Below, in pieces: positions 22,564-34,076 of a stretch of DNA of 64,000 nt. Origin of the DNA: Providencia sp. (GTDB lineage Bacteria; Pseudomonadota; Gammaproteobacteria; Enterobacterales; Enterobacteriaceae); contig NZ_DOEH01000022.1 of assembly GCF_003533305.1 (NCBI RefSeq), positions 72,486-136,485 on the forward strand. Reading direction: 5' to 3'. How positions within the stretch are numbered: position 1 is the first letter of the stretch; each line of letters starts with the position of its first letter. Below the pieces are notes generated by a model. That model was not told the origin of the DNA. It made no database searches and saw only the letters and a program-made list of their open reading frames with translations. Made by a program: the position numbers and the translations under genes.

Positions 22564-23763
22564 TTAAATTTCATTTTCTAATGACTCATCAAAGACAGAA
22601 ATTAAATGAACGGAATAATCCTTAATAGCAGCCCAAGAAGAAATTATACGTTTGAACTGAACAACAAAGCGTATTAATTTATCAGCATCATTTATTTTTT
22701 TAAATACATCTATGGATTGATTTATCTCTGTCAGAATGGCTAACCACATATAATCTAAATGATCAACTGCGAGCCGAGCATCTTTAAAAAAACCTTCAAT
22801 TTTCTGTAAACTAATTTGAATTTCAAATATTGTTTTTTTAATGAGTTGATCTTGATTCATCTTTTTATTCATTTCTTGAATTTCTTGTAATGCTGCATTT
22901 TTAAGCTTACGTATTTTTTCTGCTTCAATACCAAAGATACTACCTGTGATAATAAGACCAATGATTCCACCCGCTAAGCCAGTAAAGCAAAGTTTTACGA
23001 AGTGGTCATATTCGAGTTCAAGCTGGTGTACCTCCTGCTTTTTATGCATTATTTCCTCTTTTAAAAAATCCTCAGAGTTATCATTATTAGCAGAATCTAA
23101 TTGCTGATAAATTCCTTTAACATTGAACATTAATGATTCAACATGTTGAAAGTCAGATAAATAGCCTCCAATTATATGGACCCGAAAATCTGAAACGGTA
23201 TTTTTAGTTTTGATGGTTTTTATTGATTGTTGTTTTATATCATTTTTAATGTACTCTAAGATGCAAACAAGTTCTGTTGCTATCTGTTGGTCATCACTTT
23301 GATATTTTATGTCAGCCAACTGTTCTTGGCTTAATTCATCTAAGCTGCTAGTTGTTTGTTTAATTATTGGCATATGATTAATATATTCAATAACTTGCTT
23401 TCCAGTTTGAGTTATATTTCGACTAGTTAATGCCAAATCTATAGATTGTTGTTTGACTTGTTGTTCAACATTATCCCAATTATTTGCATGTTCACGAATA
23501 TTAAGAATAATATCCGTTAATTCAGTGGCAGGAATAGGTAATTTAGTTGATTCATCAATATTAAACCATTTCAGGATATCATCATTTTTTGTCGGGAATG
23601 CGAGTGAAGATTGAACATAATTTTTTATATTAAGTAAATCATCTAATGTAAATATACCTGGGGGGCGCACAGATAAAGGATCTTGGTTTGCTAATAAAGC
23701 AAGAGTTGCATCGGCTATATCTTCTTTTTCAATGATTCTATCGTAATTAACTTGATTGTTCAT
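22564..23763 (-). CDS. xaxA: Alpha-xenorhabdolysin (XaxA/YaxA)-like binary toxin subunit A
   Basis: A 399-residue helical protein resembling the A subunit of XaxAB (Xenorhabdus) and YaxAB (Yersinia) cytolysins in segments and order. GIFTLDDLLNIKNYVQSSL is near residue 36 and HANNWDNVEQQVKQQSIDLA near 91. A coiled coil ends YDHFVKLCF, then the hydrophobic hairpin TGLAGGIIGLIITGSIFG lies near 257-274, and AVDHLDYMWLAILTEINQS near 336. Family A subunits are about 400 residues and contain this single hydrophobic element. The start has GGAA seven bases upstream. No lysis or secretion gene is adjacent. The pair is AT-rich compared with nuo and men, consistent with horizontal gain. Confidence 0.85.
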   Translation of the reverse strand: MNNQVNYDRIIEKEDIADATLALLANQDPLSVRPPGIFTLDDLLNIKNYVQSSLAFPTKNDDILKWFNIDESTKLPIPATELTDIILNIREHANNWDNVEQQVKQQSIDLALTSRNITQTGKQVIEYINHMPIIKQTTSSLDELSQEQLADIKYQSDDQQIATELVCILEYIKNDIKQQSIKTIKTKNTVSDFRVHIIGGYLSDFQHVESLMFNVKGIYQQLDSANNDNSEDFLKEEIMHKKQEVHQLELEYDHFVKLCFTGLAGGIIGLIITGSIFGIEAEKIRKLKNAALQEIQEMNKKMNQDQLIKKTIFEIQISLQKIEGFFKDARLAVDHLDYMWLAILTEINQSIDVFKKINDADKLIRFVVQFKRIISSWAAIKDYSVHLISVFDESLENEI

Positions 23764-24499
23764 TATTCATTTCCATTTAATTAGGTTAGTAGTATTGAGT
23801 TTTATTTTTAGCGTAAATTCTCATGTTAATTTAATGTTGGAAGTGGGTATTTGGTAAATTACGCTAAAACTATCAGTGATACTGATATTAAAAAATGAAA
23901 ATGTCCGCTAAAAAACAGTTCATGAGATAAATGATAAAATTAAGATAAGTTCTGTAGTTTATAAGTTCAAATTATTATTGAAAGGGAAGTTAATTTATTA
24001 GTAATAACAATATGCAACCTTTTTTATGCGAAAAGTATTATTTAATTAAATCTTAATTTTAAATAACACATAAAGTAGAGTGAATTTAGCAATAGACTTG
24101 CGTTATTAAATAGATTTTAAGAGACTCTTATTAAAAGAAAAATTTAAACATATTAGTATGTAAAATCATTATTCTCTTTAGTGGAGGTGGGTTTACCTAT
24201 TTGAGCATTCTAGATTTTTTATTCCCTCATCTATCTGTCTTCCTGAGTGAAATTTAACCTTTTTAATCAATTATTTCGTATTAATTCACAATTTATCAAC
24301 TAATTGAATGATTATGTAATCATATAAGCTATATAATAATCTATACTGACAATCTTGAGAGAAAAACGAGTCTGTTAGGATAAATTTGTTCATTATGTGC
24401 TCTTCTTATAGCTGTAAATAATCAATGTTTTAATAAATTACATTGCGCTATATAATAATTCGAAGTAAATCTGTGGTGATGTGGCAGTAGGGATCTAGA
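23764..24499. other. AT-rich region between the divergent toxin and menaquinone operons
   Basis: No supported gene lies in these 736 bases. The left part must hold the promoter of the xaxAB-like operon (minus strand) and the right part that of menF. AT content is visibly higher than in the flanking operons. I saw no clear operator or hairpin. Confidence 0.5.
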
Positions 24500-25825
24500 G
24501 TGAACTATAAAAAAATCGATAATTTAATAACTGAAATTCTTAACCATTTGTCTACGTTGACACTAAAATCGGAACAATACACTCGCTTTGTTTGGCAGCT
24601 CGATGGGCAGTTGTTATTTCCAGGCTTAGTGTGGTTGTCTGAGCAATCTTGTTATCCACAATTCTACTGGTATCAACGTACGGGCGCTGAAGAATGCAGT
24701 GCGGTTGGTATGGTCAAATCTTTCAATATTACTGCTGATGCAGAACAATTCCTCTCTCAGTATCCAGATACTGCGGATGTGCGCCTGTGGGGCTTAAATG
24801 GTTGGAATGCGGTGGGTGAAGGTCTTTCGCAAGAGATTAAACAGCAGGCAACATTTTGTTTTCTTCCGCGTTTAGAAATTTTCAGGTCGCGTTCAAATGT
24901 CACCGTGAGTCTTAATATTGATGGTGAGGAGGATAGACTCAACGCTATTGCATTTTTACAACAATTAAAGCCCACTTCGCAGACCACGCTTTCACTGTCT
25001 GCCAATATTATTGCTCAAGAACATATTCCCGAACATGATGAATGGTGTTCTTTATTAACCAGCGCTATTGATGATATGAAAGCGGGGAAAATGGAAAAGG
25101 TAGTGATGGCGCGTGAAACCAAACTGACGTTATCCAATCCAATTTCAGCGGCTGAATTTTTGTATATTAGTCAGCAAGTTAATCATCATTGCTATCATTT
25201 CATGATGGCTTTTAATCAATACTCTGGTTTTATCTCATCAACACCTGAGCGGCTTTATTTGCGCCAAGGTGCACAGCTGAATTCTGAAGCACTCGCAGGA
25301 ACCGTTGCAAATCATACCGACGATATTATTGCCGCAGAAAATGCAAAATGGTTGATGGAAGATAATAAAAATCAACATGAAAATTTAGTGGTCGTTGATG
25401 ATATTTGCCAGCAATTACAGGGCGCAGTAACGGGTATCGATGTTTCATCTGCAAAAGTGATCCGCCTACGTAAAATTCAACATTTATATCGTTCGATTTC
25501 GGCAACCTTGATATCACCCTCTGACAGTGATTGTTTACAACGTTTGCAACCTACCGCTGCGGTTTGCGGCTTACCAAGAACAGTAGCACGTGATTTCTTA
25601 GCTAAAAATGAATCATTTTCGCGAGAGTGGTATGCAGGAACCGGTGGCTTCATGAGTTTGAATAAGAGTGAGTTTGCTGTTTCTTTACGCTGTGCAAAAA
25701 TTAAAGGTACCCAAGTTTCTCTCTATTCTGGGGCAGGGATCGTGAGTGGTTCAGATCCTGAGCAAGAATGGGACGAAATTGAAAATAAAGCGGCAGGGCT
25801 TAAGTCATTGCTAGAACATAACTAA
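24500..25825 (+). CDS. menF: Isochorismate synthase MenF
   Basis: MenF converts chorismate to isochorismate, the first committed step of menaquinone synthesis (441 aa; E. coli 431). The C-terminal chorismate-binding domain shows KMEKVVMARETKLTLSNP with the catalytic Lys, SGFISSTPERLYLRQGAQ, the ALAGT motif, HENLVVVDDICQQL, and the terminal YSGAGIVSGSDPEQEWDEIE. Translation appears to start at a GTG (24500) with AGGGA about eight bases before it. It opens the menFDHBCE operon. Confidence 0.93.
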   Translation: MNYKKIDNLITEILNHLSTLTLKSEQYTRFVWQLDGQLLFPGLVWLSEQSCYPQFYWYQRTGAEECSAVGMVKSFNITADAEQFLSQYPDTADVRLWGLNGWNAVGEGLSQEIKQQATFCFLPRLEIFRSRSNVTVSLNIDGEEDRLNAIAFLQQLKPTSQTTLSLSANIIAQEHIPEHDEWCSLLTSAIDDMKAGKMEKVVMARETKLTLSNPISAAEFLYISQQVNHHCYHFMMAFNQYSGFISSTPERLYLRQGAQLNSEALAGTVANHTDDIIAAENAKWLMEDNKNQHENLVVVDDICQQLQGAVTGIDVSSAKVIRLRKIQHLYRSISATLISPSDSDCLQRLQPTAAVCGLPRTVARDFLAKNESFSREWYAGTGGFMSLNKSEFAVSLRCAKIKGTQVSLYSGAGIVSGSDPEQEWDEIENKAAGLKSLLEHN

Positions 25826-25965
25826 ATCTATAAATTAAAAACCATAAAGTAAAAGTGGTTATTTTCTTTTATTTTCAACTAGTTCATCAAAAATTGTTTT
25901 GAGATCAAGAAATATTTATCAACCGGACTAAACTAGTTGATAATAAACAATCTGCCGAGCACATT

Positions 25966-27639
25966 ATGTCGAATTCTGCTTTTAATATACGTTGGGCTGA
26001 GATCATTGTTGAAGCACTTGCCCGTCATGGTATGAAACACGTCTGTATTGCACCAGGGTCACGTTCAACGCCCTTGACCCTCGCGGCAATCAGTAATAGT
26101 AAGCTCCATTGCCATACGCATTTTGATGAACGGGGTTTAGGTCATCTTGCGTTAGGTCTTGCGAAAGCAAGCTCAGAGCCTGTGGGTGTCATTGTCACAT
26201 CAGGAACAGCGGTGGCTAATCTTTATCCTGCGTTAATTGAAGCAGGACTGACCGGTGAGAAAGTTGTTTTTTTAACTGCGGATAGACCGCCTGAATTGAT
26301 CGACTGTGGGGCTAATCAAGCCATTCGACAGACACATATTTTTGCTTCTCATCCTTCCCAAAGCTTAATGCTTCCTAGACCAACCAAAGATATTAGTGCT
26401 AAGTGGCTTGTTACTGCTATTGATAATGGCATGAATCAGTTACTGCATGGCGGTTTTCATATTAATTGCCCGTTTGCAGAACCTTTATATGGTGATACTG
26501 ATGGCGAGTATGAATGGCAAAAAACACTGGGTGATTGGTGGACATCAAACCATCCTTGGTTAATTGAACCACCAACAAACTCAGTCGCATTGGTTGCTGA
26601 TTGGTATTTTTGGCGACAAAAAAAAGGCGTTGTGATTGCGGGTCGCATGAGTGCAAGCGATGGCGAGTTAGTTAATCAGTGGGCGCAACAACTTGGTTGG
26701 CCAATAATTGGTGATATTTTATCTCAGACTGGGCAACCTTATCCGTGCGCAGATCTCTGGTTACAACACCCACTCGCTCAAGAACGGTTGAAACAAGCTG
26801 AACTTGTTGTTCAATTTGGCTCTAGTTTAACGGGTAAAAGGTTGTTGCAGTGGCAATCAGAATGTCAGCCACAAGAGTATTGGCTTATTGATTCGATTGC
26901 TGGGCGTTTAGATCCTGCGAATCATAATGGCCGCAAATTAACCTGTTCAATTAAGGGCTGGATAGAAAATCATCCCGCACAGCCACGCAGTTTGTGGTGT
27001 GATGATTTACCTCAATTGGCAGAAAAAGCACAGCAATTAGTGAAATCTCAATTACAAGGTCAGTATTCTGAAGCCGCTATTGCTCATCAACTTCCTGAAT
27101 TATTACCGCCAAAAGGTCAGTTATTTGTTGGTAATAGTTTAATTGTTCGATTGATTGATGCCTTAGCTCAATTACCAATTAGTTATCCGGTTTATAGTAA
27201 TCGCGGCGCCAGTGGTATCGATGGCTTAATTTCTACCATGGCGGGTGTACAGCGCGCTAAAGCAAGACCTACACTGGGTATTGTTGGTGACATTTCAGCG
27301 CTCTATGATTTAAATAGCCTTGCATTGTTACGTGAGCCCTCAGCGCCAACCGTCTTGATTGTGGTGAATAATAACGGTGGGCAAATTTTTTCAATGCTAC
27401 CTACCGCTGATGAGGCAAGGCAGAAATATTATTGTATGCCGCAAAATGTGAGTTTTGAGCCAGCAGCAAAAATGTTTGGACTGCAATATTGTGTACCAAC
27501 AGATTGGCTGACATTAAAAGATACGATTCAACAATTTTGGCATAATCAATATGGAACATTATTAGTTGAATTAGTTGTTGATGGTGATGAAGGGGCCAGA
27601 ACACTGAAGAAACTACTTGAAGATGTGGTCAGTTTTTGA
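25966..27639 (+). CDS. menD: SEPHCHC synthase MenD
   Basis: MenD is a thiamine-diphosphate enzyme adding succinic semialdehyde, derived from 2-oxoglutarate, to isochorismate (557 aa). The N-terminal domain has [17 protein letters not shown] and [20 protein letters not shown] with the catalytic Glu region. The ThDP-Mg site is [20 protein letters not shown] followed by [15 protein letters not shown] gap of 140 bases separates it from menF. Its stop overlaps menH (TGATG). Confidence 0.95.
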   Translation: MSNSAFNIRWAEIIVEALARHGMKHVCIAPGSRSTPLTLAAISNSKLHCHTHFDERGLGHLALGLAKASSEPVGVIVTSGTAVANLYPALIEAGLTGEKVVFLTADRPPELIDCGANQAIRQTHIFASHPSQSLMLPRPTKDISAKWLVTAIDNGMNQLLHGGFHINCPFAEPLYGDTDGEYEWQKTLGDWWTSNHPWLIEPPTNSVALVADWYFWRQKKGVVIAGRMSASDGELVNQWAQQLGWPIIGDILSQTGQPYPCADLWLQHPLAQERLKQAELVVQFGSSLTGKRLLQWQSECQPQEYWLIDSIAGRLDPANHNGRKLTCSIKGWIENHPAQPRSLWCDDLPQLAEKAQQLVKSQLQGQYSEAAIAHQLPELLPPKGQLFVGNSLIVRLIDALAQLPISYPVYSNRGASGIDGLISTMAGVQRAKARPTLGIVGDISALYDLNSLALLREPSAPTVLIVVNNNGGQIFSMLPTADEARQKYYCMPQNVSFEPAAKMFGLQYCVPTDWLTLKDTIQQFWHNQYGTLLVELVVDGDEGARTLKKLLEDVVSF

Positions 27640-28403
27640 TGTTAGCAGCTCATCAATATAATACGGACAAAAAATCACCTTGGCTTATTTGGTTACACGG
27701 ATTACTGGGTAGCGCGGCTGATTGGCAACCTATTATTGCACATTGTAGTGATCACCCATCTTTAGTGGTTGATTTACCCGGTCACGGTGATTCACAGGTT
27801 TTTGGCTGTGATAGTTTTAGCCATTTTGACCAGCAACTCAGTGCACTTTTACAGCACTATAATATAAAAGAATATTATTTGATCGGTTATTCATTGGGCG
27901 CAAGACTTGCTATGCATTATGCTTGTTTTCAGCCCGCTGAAGGGCTTAAAGGGCTTGTGATTGAAGGGGGAAACGTGGGTTTAATTGATAACCAAGAACG
28001 TTTAGCCCGCAATAAGCACGATCATCTTTGGGCGCAGCGCTTTCGCCAAGAACCGATTGAACAGGTATTAAAGGGGTGGTATCAGCAAGGCGTTTTTGCT
28101 GATTTAACCCCCTCTCAGCGTCAACAATTAATTGCATTACGTAGTTTGAATAACCCACAGAGGGTCGCGGATATGTTGGAAAATACATCATTATCTAAGC
28201 AACCTTTTCTTGTGGATAAACTACAACAGCTAACCGTCCCATATTGTTACTTTTGTGGCGAAAGGGATCAAAAATTTCGAAGCGTTTCGCAACAATACGC
28301 ATTGCCGTTAACGCTGATTGCAAATGCAGGGCATAATGCTCATCGGGAAAATCCGCAAAGCTATGCAACTGCACTTCACTATTTTTTATCACACTGTGGT
28401 TAA
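27639..28403 (+). CDS. menH: SHCHC synthase MenH
   Basis: MenH is an alpha/beta-hydrolase-fold lyase that removes pyruvate from SEPHCHC (254 aa from the ATG). It shows the oxyanion region WLHGLLGSAADWQPII, DLPGHGDS, the nucleophile elbow GYSLGARLAMHYA with the Ser, and the C-terminal His in NAGHNAHRENP. A TTG three bases upstream is in frame, but the ATG overlapping the menD stop is the more likely start. Confidence 0.94.
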   Translation: MLAAHQYNTDKKSPWLIWLHGLLGSAADWQPIIAHCSDHPSLVVDLPGHGDSQVFGCDSFSHFDQQLSALLQHYNIKEYYLIGYSLGARLAMHYACFQPAEGLKGLVIEGGNVGLIDNQERLARNKHDHLWAQRFRQEPIEQVLKGWYQQGVFADLTPSQRQQLIALRSLNNPQRVADMLENTSLSKQPFLVDKLQQLTVPYCYFCGERDQKFRSVSQQYALPLTLIANAGHNAHRENPQSYATALHYFLSHCG

Positions 28404-28415
28404 AGGAACTTGATA

Positions 28416-29273
28416 ATGATGTATCCGAGCGAAGAAAAATTGTATGCCCCGATTGAATGGAAAGATTGCTCTGAAGGATTTGATGATATTTTATATCACA
28501 AGTCTCCAGAGGGTATTGCCAAAATCACCATTAATCGTCCTCAAGTCCGTAATGCTTTTCGCCCACAGACTGTCAAAGAAATGATCCAAGCATTATCAGA
28601 TGCACGCTATGACGATAACGTTGGGACTATTATTCTAACGGGTGAAGGCGAGAAAGCTTTCTGCGCAGGTGGTGACCAAAAAATTCGTGGTGACTACGGC
28701 GGGTACCGTGATGAAAGTGGTACCCATCATTTAAATGTATTAGATTTCCAACGCCAAATTCGAACTTGTCCAAAACCAATTGTTGCAATGGTCGCAGGTT
28801 TTGCTATTGGTGGTGGTCACGTATTGCATATGATGTGCGATCTCACTATTGCAGCAGAGAATGCAGTATTTGGTCAAACGGGTCCTAAAGTCGGTTCTTT
28901 TGATGGCGGTTGGGGGGCTTCTTATATGGCTCGCATCGTAGGTCAAAAGAAAGCGCGTGAAATTTGGTTCCTGTGCCGTCAATATGATGCTAAAGAAGCT
29001 TTAGATATGGGCTTAGTTAATACTGTTGTGCCTAATGCTGACTTAGAAAAAGAAACTGTCCGTTGGTGCCGTGAAATGTTAGAAAATAGCCCAATGGCGC
29101 TGCGCTGTTTGAAAGCGGCTTTAAACGCAGACTGTGATGGTCAAGCAGGGTTACAAGAACTTGCTGGTAATGCAACTATGTTGTTCTACATGACAGAAGA
29201 AGGTCAGGAAGGACGTAATGCATTTAATGAGAAACGTGCCCCTGATTTTTCTAAATATAAGCGTAATCCATAA
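28416..29273 (+). CDS. menB: 1,4-dihydroxy-2-naphthoyl-CoA synthase MenB
   Basis: MenB is a crotonase-fold ring-closing enzyme (285 aa, same length as E. coli). Visible segments are [14 protein letters not shown], the CoA/oxyanion loop [20 protein letters not shown] and [20 protein letters not shown]. The sequence is nearly identical in register to E. coli MenB down to the KRNP terminus. AAAGGAA lies eight bases before the ATG at 28416; an upstream in-frame TTG at 28410 is less likely. Confidence 0.96.
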   Translation: MMYPSEEKLYAPIEWKDCSEGFDDILYHKSPEGIAKITINRPQVRNAFRPQTVKEMIQALSDARYDDNVGTIILTGEGEKAFCAGGDQKIRGDYGGYRDESGTHHLNVLDFQRQIRTCPKPIVAMVAGFAIGGGHVLHMMCDLTIAAENAVFGQTGPKVGSFDGGWGASYMARIVGQKKAREIWFLCRQYDAKEALDMGLVNTVVPNADLEKETVRWCREMLENSPMALRCLKAALNADCDGQAGLQELAGNATMLFYMTEEGQEGRNAFNEKRAPDFSKYKRNP

Positions 29274-30244
29274 TGCGTAAAGCGACACTTTATTCATTCA
29301 GCCTGCCAATGGAGGCAGGCATTATCCTTCGTTATCAACGACTGAAAACCCGCGATGGGTTACTGGTCTGTTTACAGGATGGGGATAGCGAAGGTTGGGG
29401 AGAGATTTCACCTCTACCTGAGTTTAGTCAAGAAACCTTAGCAGATGCTACTGCCAATGTGATTGATTGGCTAAATGAATGGGTAAGTAACGGTAATATC
29501 TCTGATAGCTTATTGCCATCAGTGGCCTTCGGTTGCAGTTGTGCATTAGCTGAATTGACCGGAAAATTGCCTCAGCAAGCGAATTATCGTAAAGCGCCTT
29601 TGTGTAGTGGCGATCCTGATGATTTGATTTTAAGCCTTGCAGCAATGGATGGTGACAAAGTCGCGAAGGTGAAGGTTGGGCTATATGAAGCGGTTCGTGA
29701 TGGGATGGTCGCAAATATATTGCTTGAAGCCGTTCCCGAACTAAAACTACGTTTGGATGCGAACCGCAGTTGGACTCGCGCAAAAGCGGATGGTTTCGCT
29801 AAATACATCAATCCTGAATATCGTGATCGTATTGCTTTTCTTGAAGAGCCTTGTAAAACCCGTGAAGAATCTTTGCAATTTTCCGCAGAGACTGGCATCG
29901 CTATCGCATGGGATGAAAGTGTTCGTGAAGCCGACTTTAAAGTTGAAGCATTACCAGGTGTTGCTGCTATCGTGATAAAACCTACATTGACGGGAAGTTT
30001 ATCTTATTGTCAGTCTTTAATCGAAGAAGCTCATCGATTGGGCTTACAAGCGGTTATTAGCTCATCAATTGAAACCAGTTTTGGTTTGACTCAACTTGCT
30101 CGCATCGCAGACTGGCTGACACCTGATACGATACCAGGGCTAGATACCGTCTCTTTAATCCAATCCCAATTAGTGCGTCCGTGGCCACAATGTGAAATTC
30201 CAGTGCAACAATTAGATGAATTGACAATTGTATGGCAGAAGTAG
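29273..30244 (+). CDS. menC: o-Succinylbenzoate synthase MenC
   Basis: MenC is an enolase-superfamily dehydratase (323 aa) acting on SHCHC. Catalytic and metal-binding positions are visible in [10 protein letters not shown] (KxK lysines), [30 protein letters not shown] and [10 protein letters not shown]. The start ATG overlaps the last base of the menB stop, and the 3' end overlaps menE by 13 bases, marking tight coupling. Confidence 0.94.
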   Translation: MRKATLYSFSLPMEAGIILRYQRLKTRDGLLVCLQDGDSEGWGEISPLPEFSQETLADATANVIDWLNEWVSNGNISDSLLPSVAFGCSCALAELTGKLPQQANYRKAPLCSGDPDDLILSLAAMDGDKVAKVKVGLYEAVRDGMVANILLEAVPELKLRLDANRSWTRAKADGFAKYINPEYRDRIAFLEEPCKTREESLQFSAETGIAIAWDESVREADFKVEALPGVAAIVIKPTLTGSLSYCQSLIEEAHRLGLQAVISSSIETSFGLTQLARIADWLTPDTIPGLDTVSLIQSQLVRPWPQCEIPVQQLDELTIVWQK

Positions 30245-31638
30245 TCCATTTTACAGACTGGCCATGGCAACACTGGGCCAGTCTTCAACCTGATACTATT
30301 GCATTAGTCACAGATACTGAGCGTTATACTTGGCGTTCATTCAGTGAGCACGTTTATCAATTAGCCGCGTACTTTGCTCGCCAAGGTTTACAAAAGCATC
30401 AAGCCGTTATTTTGCGAGGTAAAAACAGCGTTGAACTGTTATTGAGCCAACTCGCCATCATTGCTAGTGGCGCACGCGTATTACCTCTTAATCCGCGTTT
30501 ACCGGATAGGTTACTTGATGAATTACTGCCACACCTTAATATTGATTTTGTAATTGATTTTGATGGTTTGGGTACGCTAACGAAAGATTATCCCACTTTA
30601 GAATATTCGAATTTTTTATTATTTACTGCAAATGATGATTTTCAGTTGATGCAATATACTGAAGCATTAAACCTGCCAGCAACGCTGATTTTGACTTCAG
30701 GTTCAACAGGCTTACCTAAAGCGGCGGTTCACCATGTTACAGCGCATTTGAATAGTGCGGAAGGTGTTATTAACGTGATGAATTACCAGCAACAAGATTG
30801 TTGGTTGCTCTCTTTGCCTTTATTTCACGTTTCAGGACAAGGTATCGTTTGGCGATGGTTATTACGTGGTGGTGGTCTTTCAATTATGGCTCGTCCATTA
30901 ATTGAAGCCTTACAAAAAGTCACGCATGCATCGTTAATTCCAACTCAGTTGTGGCGCTTACTTAATCAAGATACTGCCCCTGACACTGCGTTAAAAGAAG
31001 TTTTGCTCGGTGGTGCGACTATTCCAACAGCCCTGACTGATTTGGCAGCAAGCCGTGATATTGTCTGCTGGAGTGGTTATGGCATGACAGAAATGGCATC
31101 TACCGTTTGCGCTAAGCGTGCCGATGGTAAAAAAGGTGTCGGTATTGCACTAAAAGGTAAGCAAGTGCGTATCGTTAATGATGAAATCCAAATTCAATCA
31201 TCGAGTCAAGCAATGGGGTATTGGTTTGATGGCGAAATTAAGCCCTTAAAATGTACAGAGGGTTGGTTCCAAACCAATGATAAAGGCGCATTTATTGAAA
31301 ACGAATACCAAATATTGGGTCGTTTAGATAACGTATTTATCAGCGGTGGGGAATGCGTGCAGCCAGAAGATATCGAAGCCATTATTAATAGCCATCCCAA
31401 AGTTGTACAAAGTTTTGTTATTCCTATTGATGACGCTGAATTTGGTCAACGCCCTGTGGCTGTTATTGAGCTTGATGATAGTGAGGAATTGAATGACATT
31501 GCTGCATGGTTAAAAGATAAGGTCGCGCCTTATCAATATCCTATGGCTTATTATCGACTAGCTAATGAATTAAAGGCGAGTGGAATTAAAGTTTCCCGAC
31601 AACAAATCAAAAACTGGCTATTAAAAGAAAGCGAGTAA
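30232..31638 (+). CDS. menE: o-Succinylbenzoate-CoA ligase MenE
   Basis: MenE is an ANL-superfamily acyl-CoA ligase (468 aa) that activates o-succinylbenzoate with ATP and CoA. The P-loop-like ATP motif is [16 protein letters not shown] near residue 155, with [11 protein letters not shown] and the hinge region [20 protein letters not shown]. The C-terminal lysine that would complete adenylation is in [18 protein letters not shown]. It starts within the end of menC and is the last gene of the operon. Confidence 0.95.
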   Translation: MAEVVHFTDWPWQHWASLQPDTIALVTDTERYTWRSFSEHVYQLAAYFARQGLQKHQAVILRGKNSVELLLSQLAIIASGARVLPLNPRLPDRLLDELLPHLNIDFVIDFDGLGTLTKDYPTLEYSNFLLFTANDDFQLMQYTEALNLPATLILTSGSTGLPKAAVHHVTAHLNSAEGVINVMNYQQQDCWLLSLPLFHVSGQGIVWRWLLRGGGLSIMARPLIEALQKVTHASLIPTQLWRLLNQDTAPDTALKEVLLGGATIPTALTDLAASRDIVCWSGYGMTEMASTVCAKRADGKKGVGIALKGKQVRIVNDEIQIQSSSQAMGYWFDGEIKPLKCTEGWFQTNDKGAFIENEYQILGRLDNVFISGGECVQPEDIEAIINSHPKVVQSFVIPIDDAEFGQRPVAVIELDDSEELNDIAAWLKDKVAPYQYPMAYYRLANELKASGIKVSRQQIKNWLLKESE

Positions 31639-31684
31639 AACTTGAAATTGCTCGGTTGCTTTGCGTCATGAATGGAAGAAATTG

Positions 31685-31716
31685 AAAATCAGGCTCTATT
31701 TTTAGAGCCTGATAAT
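31685..31716. terminator. Bidirectional terminator between menE and katA
   Basis: ATCAGGCTCTA (31688-31698) pairs with TAGAGCCTGAT (31703-31713) around a TTTT loop, with A/T runs on both sides. It lies between the convergent menE and katA genes. Confidence 0.75.
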
Positions 31717-31729
31717 TAATATTTAAGTA

Positions 31730-33169
31730 TTACTTCAGTGCATTCAGCGCTTTTTCAACACCAGCACCATATTCAGGATGGACTTGTTTGAATAATGCAA
31801 TTTGACGTACTTGTGTCGTCTCAGTCGCATCAATCAGTTCACCTGCGATACGTTGGAACATACGTTGGTGTTCTGCATCATCTAATAGTTCATACAATGC
31901 TCGTGGCTGGCTGAAATAGTCTTGGTCTTCACGATGATCCCAATGGTCAGCAGCACCTTCAATAGATAATGGCGGCTCACTATAATCAGGTTGTTCTTGG
32001 AATAAACCAGCTTCATTTGGTTCGTAGGTAACGTTATTGCCACTGTTACCATCAACACGCATTGCGCCATCACGGTGATAATTATGGAATGGACAACGTG
32101 GTGCATTTACTGGGATCTGATGGTGGTTAACTCCGAGGCGATAACGATGTGCATCACCATAAGAGAATAAGCGGCCTTGTAACATTCTATCTGGTGAGAA
32201 ACCAATTCCAGGGACGATATTGGCTGGACTAAATGCGGCTTGTTCAACATCAGAGAAATAGTTATTTGGATTACGGTTAAGTTCGAAATAGCCGACATCA
32301 ATTAATGGATAATCTTTATGTGGCCAAACTTTAGTCAAATCAAATGGGTTATAAGGCACTTGCGATGCTTCTTTCTCTGGCATGATTTGGACTTGTAAAT
32401 TCCAACGTGGAAAATCATTTTTTTCAATAGACTCAAACAGGTCACGTTGGGAGCTTTCTCTATCTTTAGCAACGATTTGCTCTGCTTGTTCATCGGAGAG
32501 GTTTTTAATGCCTTGTTGGCAACGGAAATGGAATTTTACCCAGTAACGTTCATTATTGCTATTGATGAAGCTATAAGTATGGCTACCAAAACCATGCATA
32601 TTACGGTAGCTTTGTGGAATGCCCCTGTCACTCGCATCAATGGTTAATTGGTGTAAAGACTCAGGTAATTGGGAGAAGAAAGCCCATTTGTGTTCCATGG
32701 TGCGTAAGTTAGAGCGCGGATCGCGTTTTACCACATGGTTTAAATCTGGGAATTTTAAAGGGTCACGGAAATAGAAGACAGGCGTGTTGTTACCCACCAT
32801 ATCCCAATTTCCCTCTTCTGTATAAAACTTGAGGGCAAAGCCGCGAATATCACGTTCGGCATCAGCTGCACCACGTTCACCCGCAACAGTTGAGAAGCGT
32901 GCAAACATCTCTGTTTTTTTACCGACTTCTGAAAAAATCTTAGCACGGGTATATTGAGAAATATCATGGGTGACGGTAAAAGTCCCAAAAGCGCCTGAAC
33001 CTTTAGCATGCATACGTCGTTCTGGGATGACCTCACGATCAAAATGGGCTAATTTTTCTAAAAACCAAACATCTTGTAACAACATTGGACCGCGTTTACC
33101 TGCTGTCATAACATTATTGTTATTGGCAACTGGTGCTCCAGAGGCGGTAGTAAGACCTTTTTTTGTCAT
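31730..33169 (-). CDS. katA: Catalase KatA (monofunctional haem catalase)
   Basis: A small-subunit, clade-3-type haem catalase that breaks down hydrogen peroxide in the cytoplasm (479 aa; Proteus mirabilis KatA 484). The distal His is in [20 protein letters not shown], a conserved haem-pocket segment is [20 protein letters not shown], and the proximal Tyr ligand is in [20 protein letters not shown]-binding-type residues follow in the [16 protein letters not shown] stretch. In-frame ATGs exist at 33181, 33172 and 33169. The last aligns with the known Proteus N-terminus and has GGAG six bases upstream. Confidence 0.96.
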   Translation of the reverse strand: MTKKGLTTASGAPVANNNNVMTAGKRGPMLLQDVWFLEKLAHFDREVIPERRMHAKGSGAFGTFTVTHDISQYTRAKIFSEVGKKTEMFARFSTVAGERGAADAERDIRGFALKFYTEEGNWDMVGNNTPVFYFRDPLKFPDLNHVVKRDPRSNLRTMEHKWAFFSQLPESLHQLTIDASDRGIPQSYRNMHGFGSHTYSFINSNNERYWVKFHFRCQQGIKNLSDEQAEQIVAKDRESSQRDLFESIEKNDFPRWNLQVQIMPEKEASQVPYNPFDLTKVWPHKDYPLIDVGYFELNRNPNNYFSDVEQAAFSPANIVPGIGFSPDRMLQGRLFSYGDAHRYRLGVNHHQIPVNAPRCPFHNYHRDGAMRVDGNSGNNVTYEPNEAGLFQEQPDYSEPPLSIEGAADHWDHREDQDYFSQPRALYELLDDAEHQRMFQRIAGELIDATETTQVRQIALFKQVHPEYGAGVEKALNALK

Positions 33170-33522
33170 CATCTGCTCCATTGCTTTGGATTTATAAACT
33201 GTATAAAAGTAATTAACTAGTTAATTTTCTTGTGATAATTAATATTATTTACTATAAAAAACGCATGATTTAGTATAGTAAGTATTAAATTAATAATCTA
33301 ATCAGAACAACCAATTACTGCAATTAAGGTAACAAGACAGTCTTTTACGTTCTATTGGGTGTTGTAATAGTATATACCCTTTATAAAAACATGGTTATAG
33401 GTTAAATAGTGAATTTATCGTGCTTTTATCATGTTGATTGCGTAAATCTTGGTAAGAATGACTGAGAAAAAAGATAAAATCGCGTAGTATCCCTACGTAA
33501 TAATATAATGAGGATAATAATT
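33170..33522. other. Divergent promoter region of katA and yfaZ
   Basis: About 350 bases of AT-rich DNA without a gene lie between two divergent genes and must hold both promoters. I did not identify an OxyR site with confidence. Confidence 0.5.
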
Positions 33523-34065
33523 ATGCGTAAAGTTTTACTTATCGTCGCTGCAACGACCCCACTTTTTTGGGGAACAGCACATGCAGTTTCAGTTAGCGCT
33601 CAAGCGGGTAAACACTATACTGAATTAGATGCAAGCCTTGGTAATCGTAATGCGGGCCTGGCTTTGAATGGCTCATGGGCACGTAGTGATCATGATGGTC
33701 AGCTCGGTAGCGTTGGTGCAACATTTGGTTTGCCAGTAGGTCCGTTTGCTGCTTATGTTGGGGGAAAAGCATTATATTTATCACCTGATAACAATAGCAA
33801 CGGTGCTGCACTTGCTGTAGGTGGTGGATTAAACTGGCAAGCATTGCCTTCGCTCAACATTTATGGTGAAGCATATGGTGCGCCAGAATCCCTGACATCT
33901 GGCAGTAAATCCTATGTTGAAGCTAAAGCAGGGGCGCGCTATACCGTATTTAAACCATTATCTATTGATGCAGGTTATCGTGTAATAGAAATGAAAGGCA
34001 CACATAATAAGTCTAACGAGAAAATTGCAGATGGACTGTACCTTGGTGCGGGTCTCTCATTTTAA
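33523..34065 (+). CDS. yfaZ: YfaZ-family outer-membrane protein
   Basis: A 180-residue protein (same length as E. coli YfaZ) with a clear signal peptide, RKVLLIVAATTPLFWGTAHA, cleaved before VSVSAQAG. The mature part alternates polar and hydrophobic residues with glycine-rich turns and ends in LYLGAGLSF, whose terminal Phe is typical of outer-membrane beta-barrels. The function of YfaZ is not established. An in-frame ATG at 33508 exists, but AGGA at 33511-33514 places translation start at 33523. Isolated gene, divergent from katA. Confidence 0.88.
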   Translation: MRKVLLIVAATTPLFWGTAHAVSVSAQAGKHYTELDASLGNRNAGLALNGSWARSDHDGQLGSVGATFGLPVGPFAAYVGGKALYLSPDNNSNGAALAVGGGLNWQALPSLNIYGEAYGAPESLTSGSKSYVEAKAGARYTVFKPLSIDAGYRVIEMKGTHNKSNEKIADGLYLGAGLSF

Positions 34066-34076
34066 TTTGTTTTATC

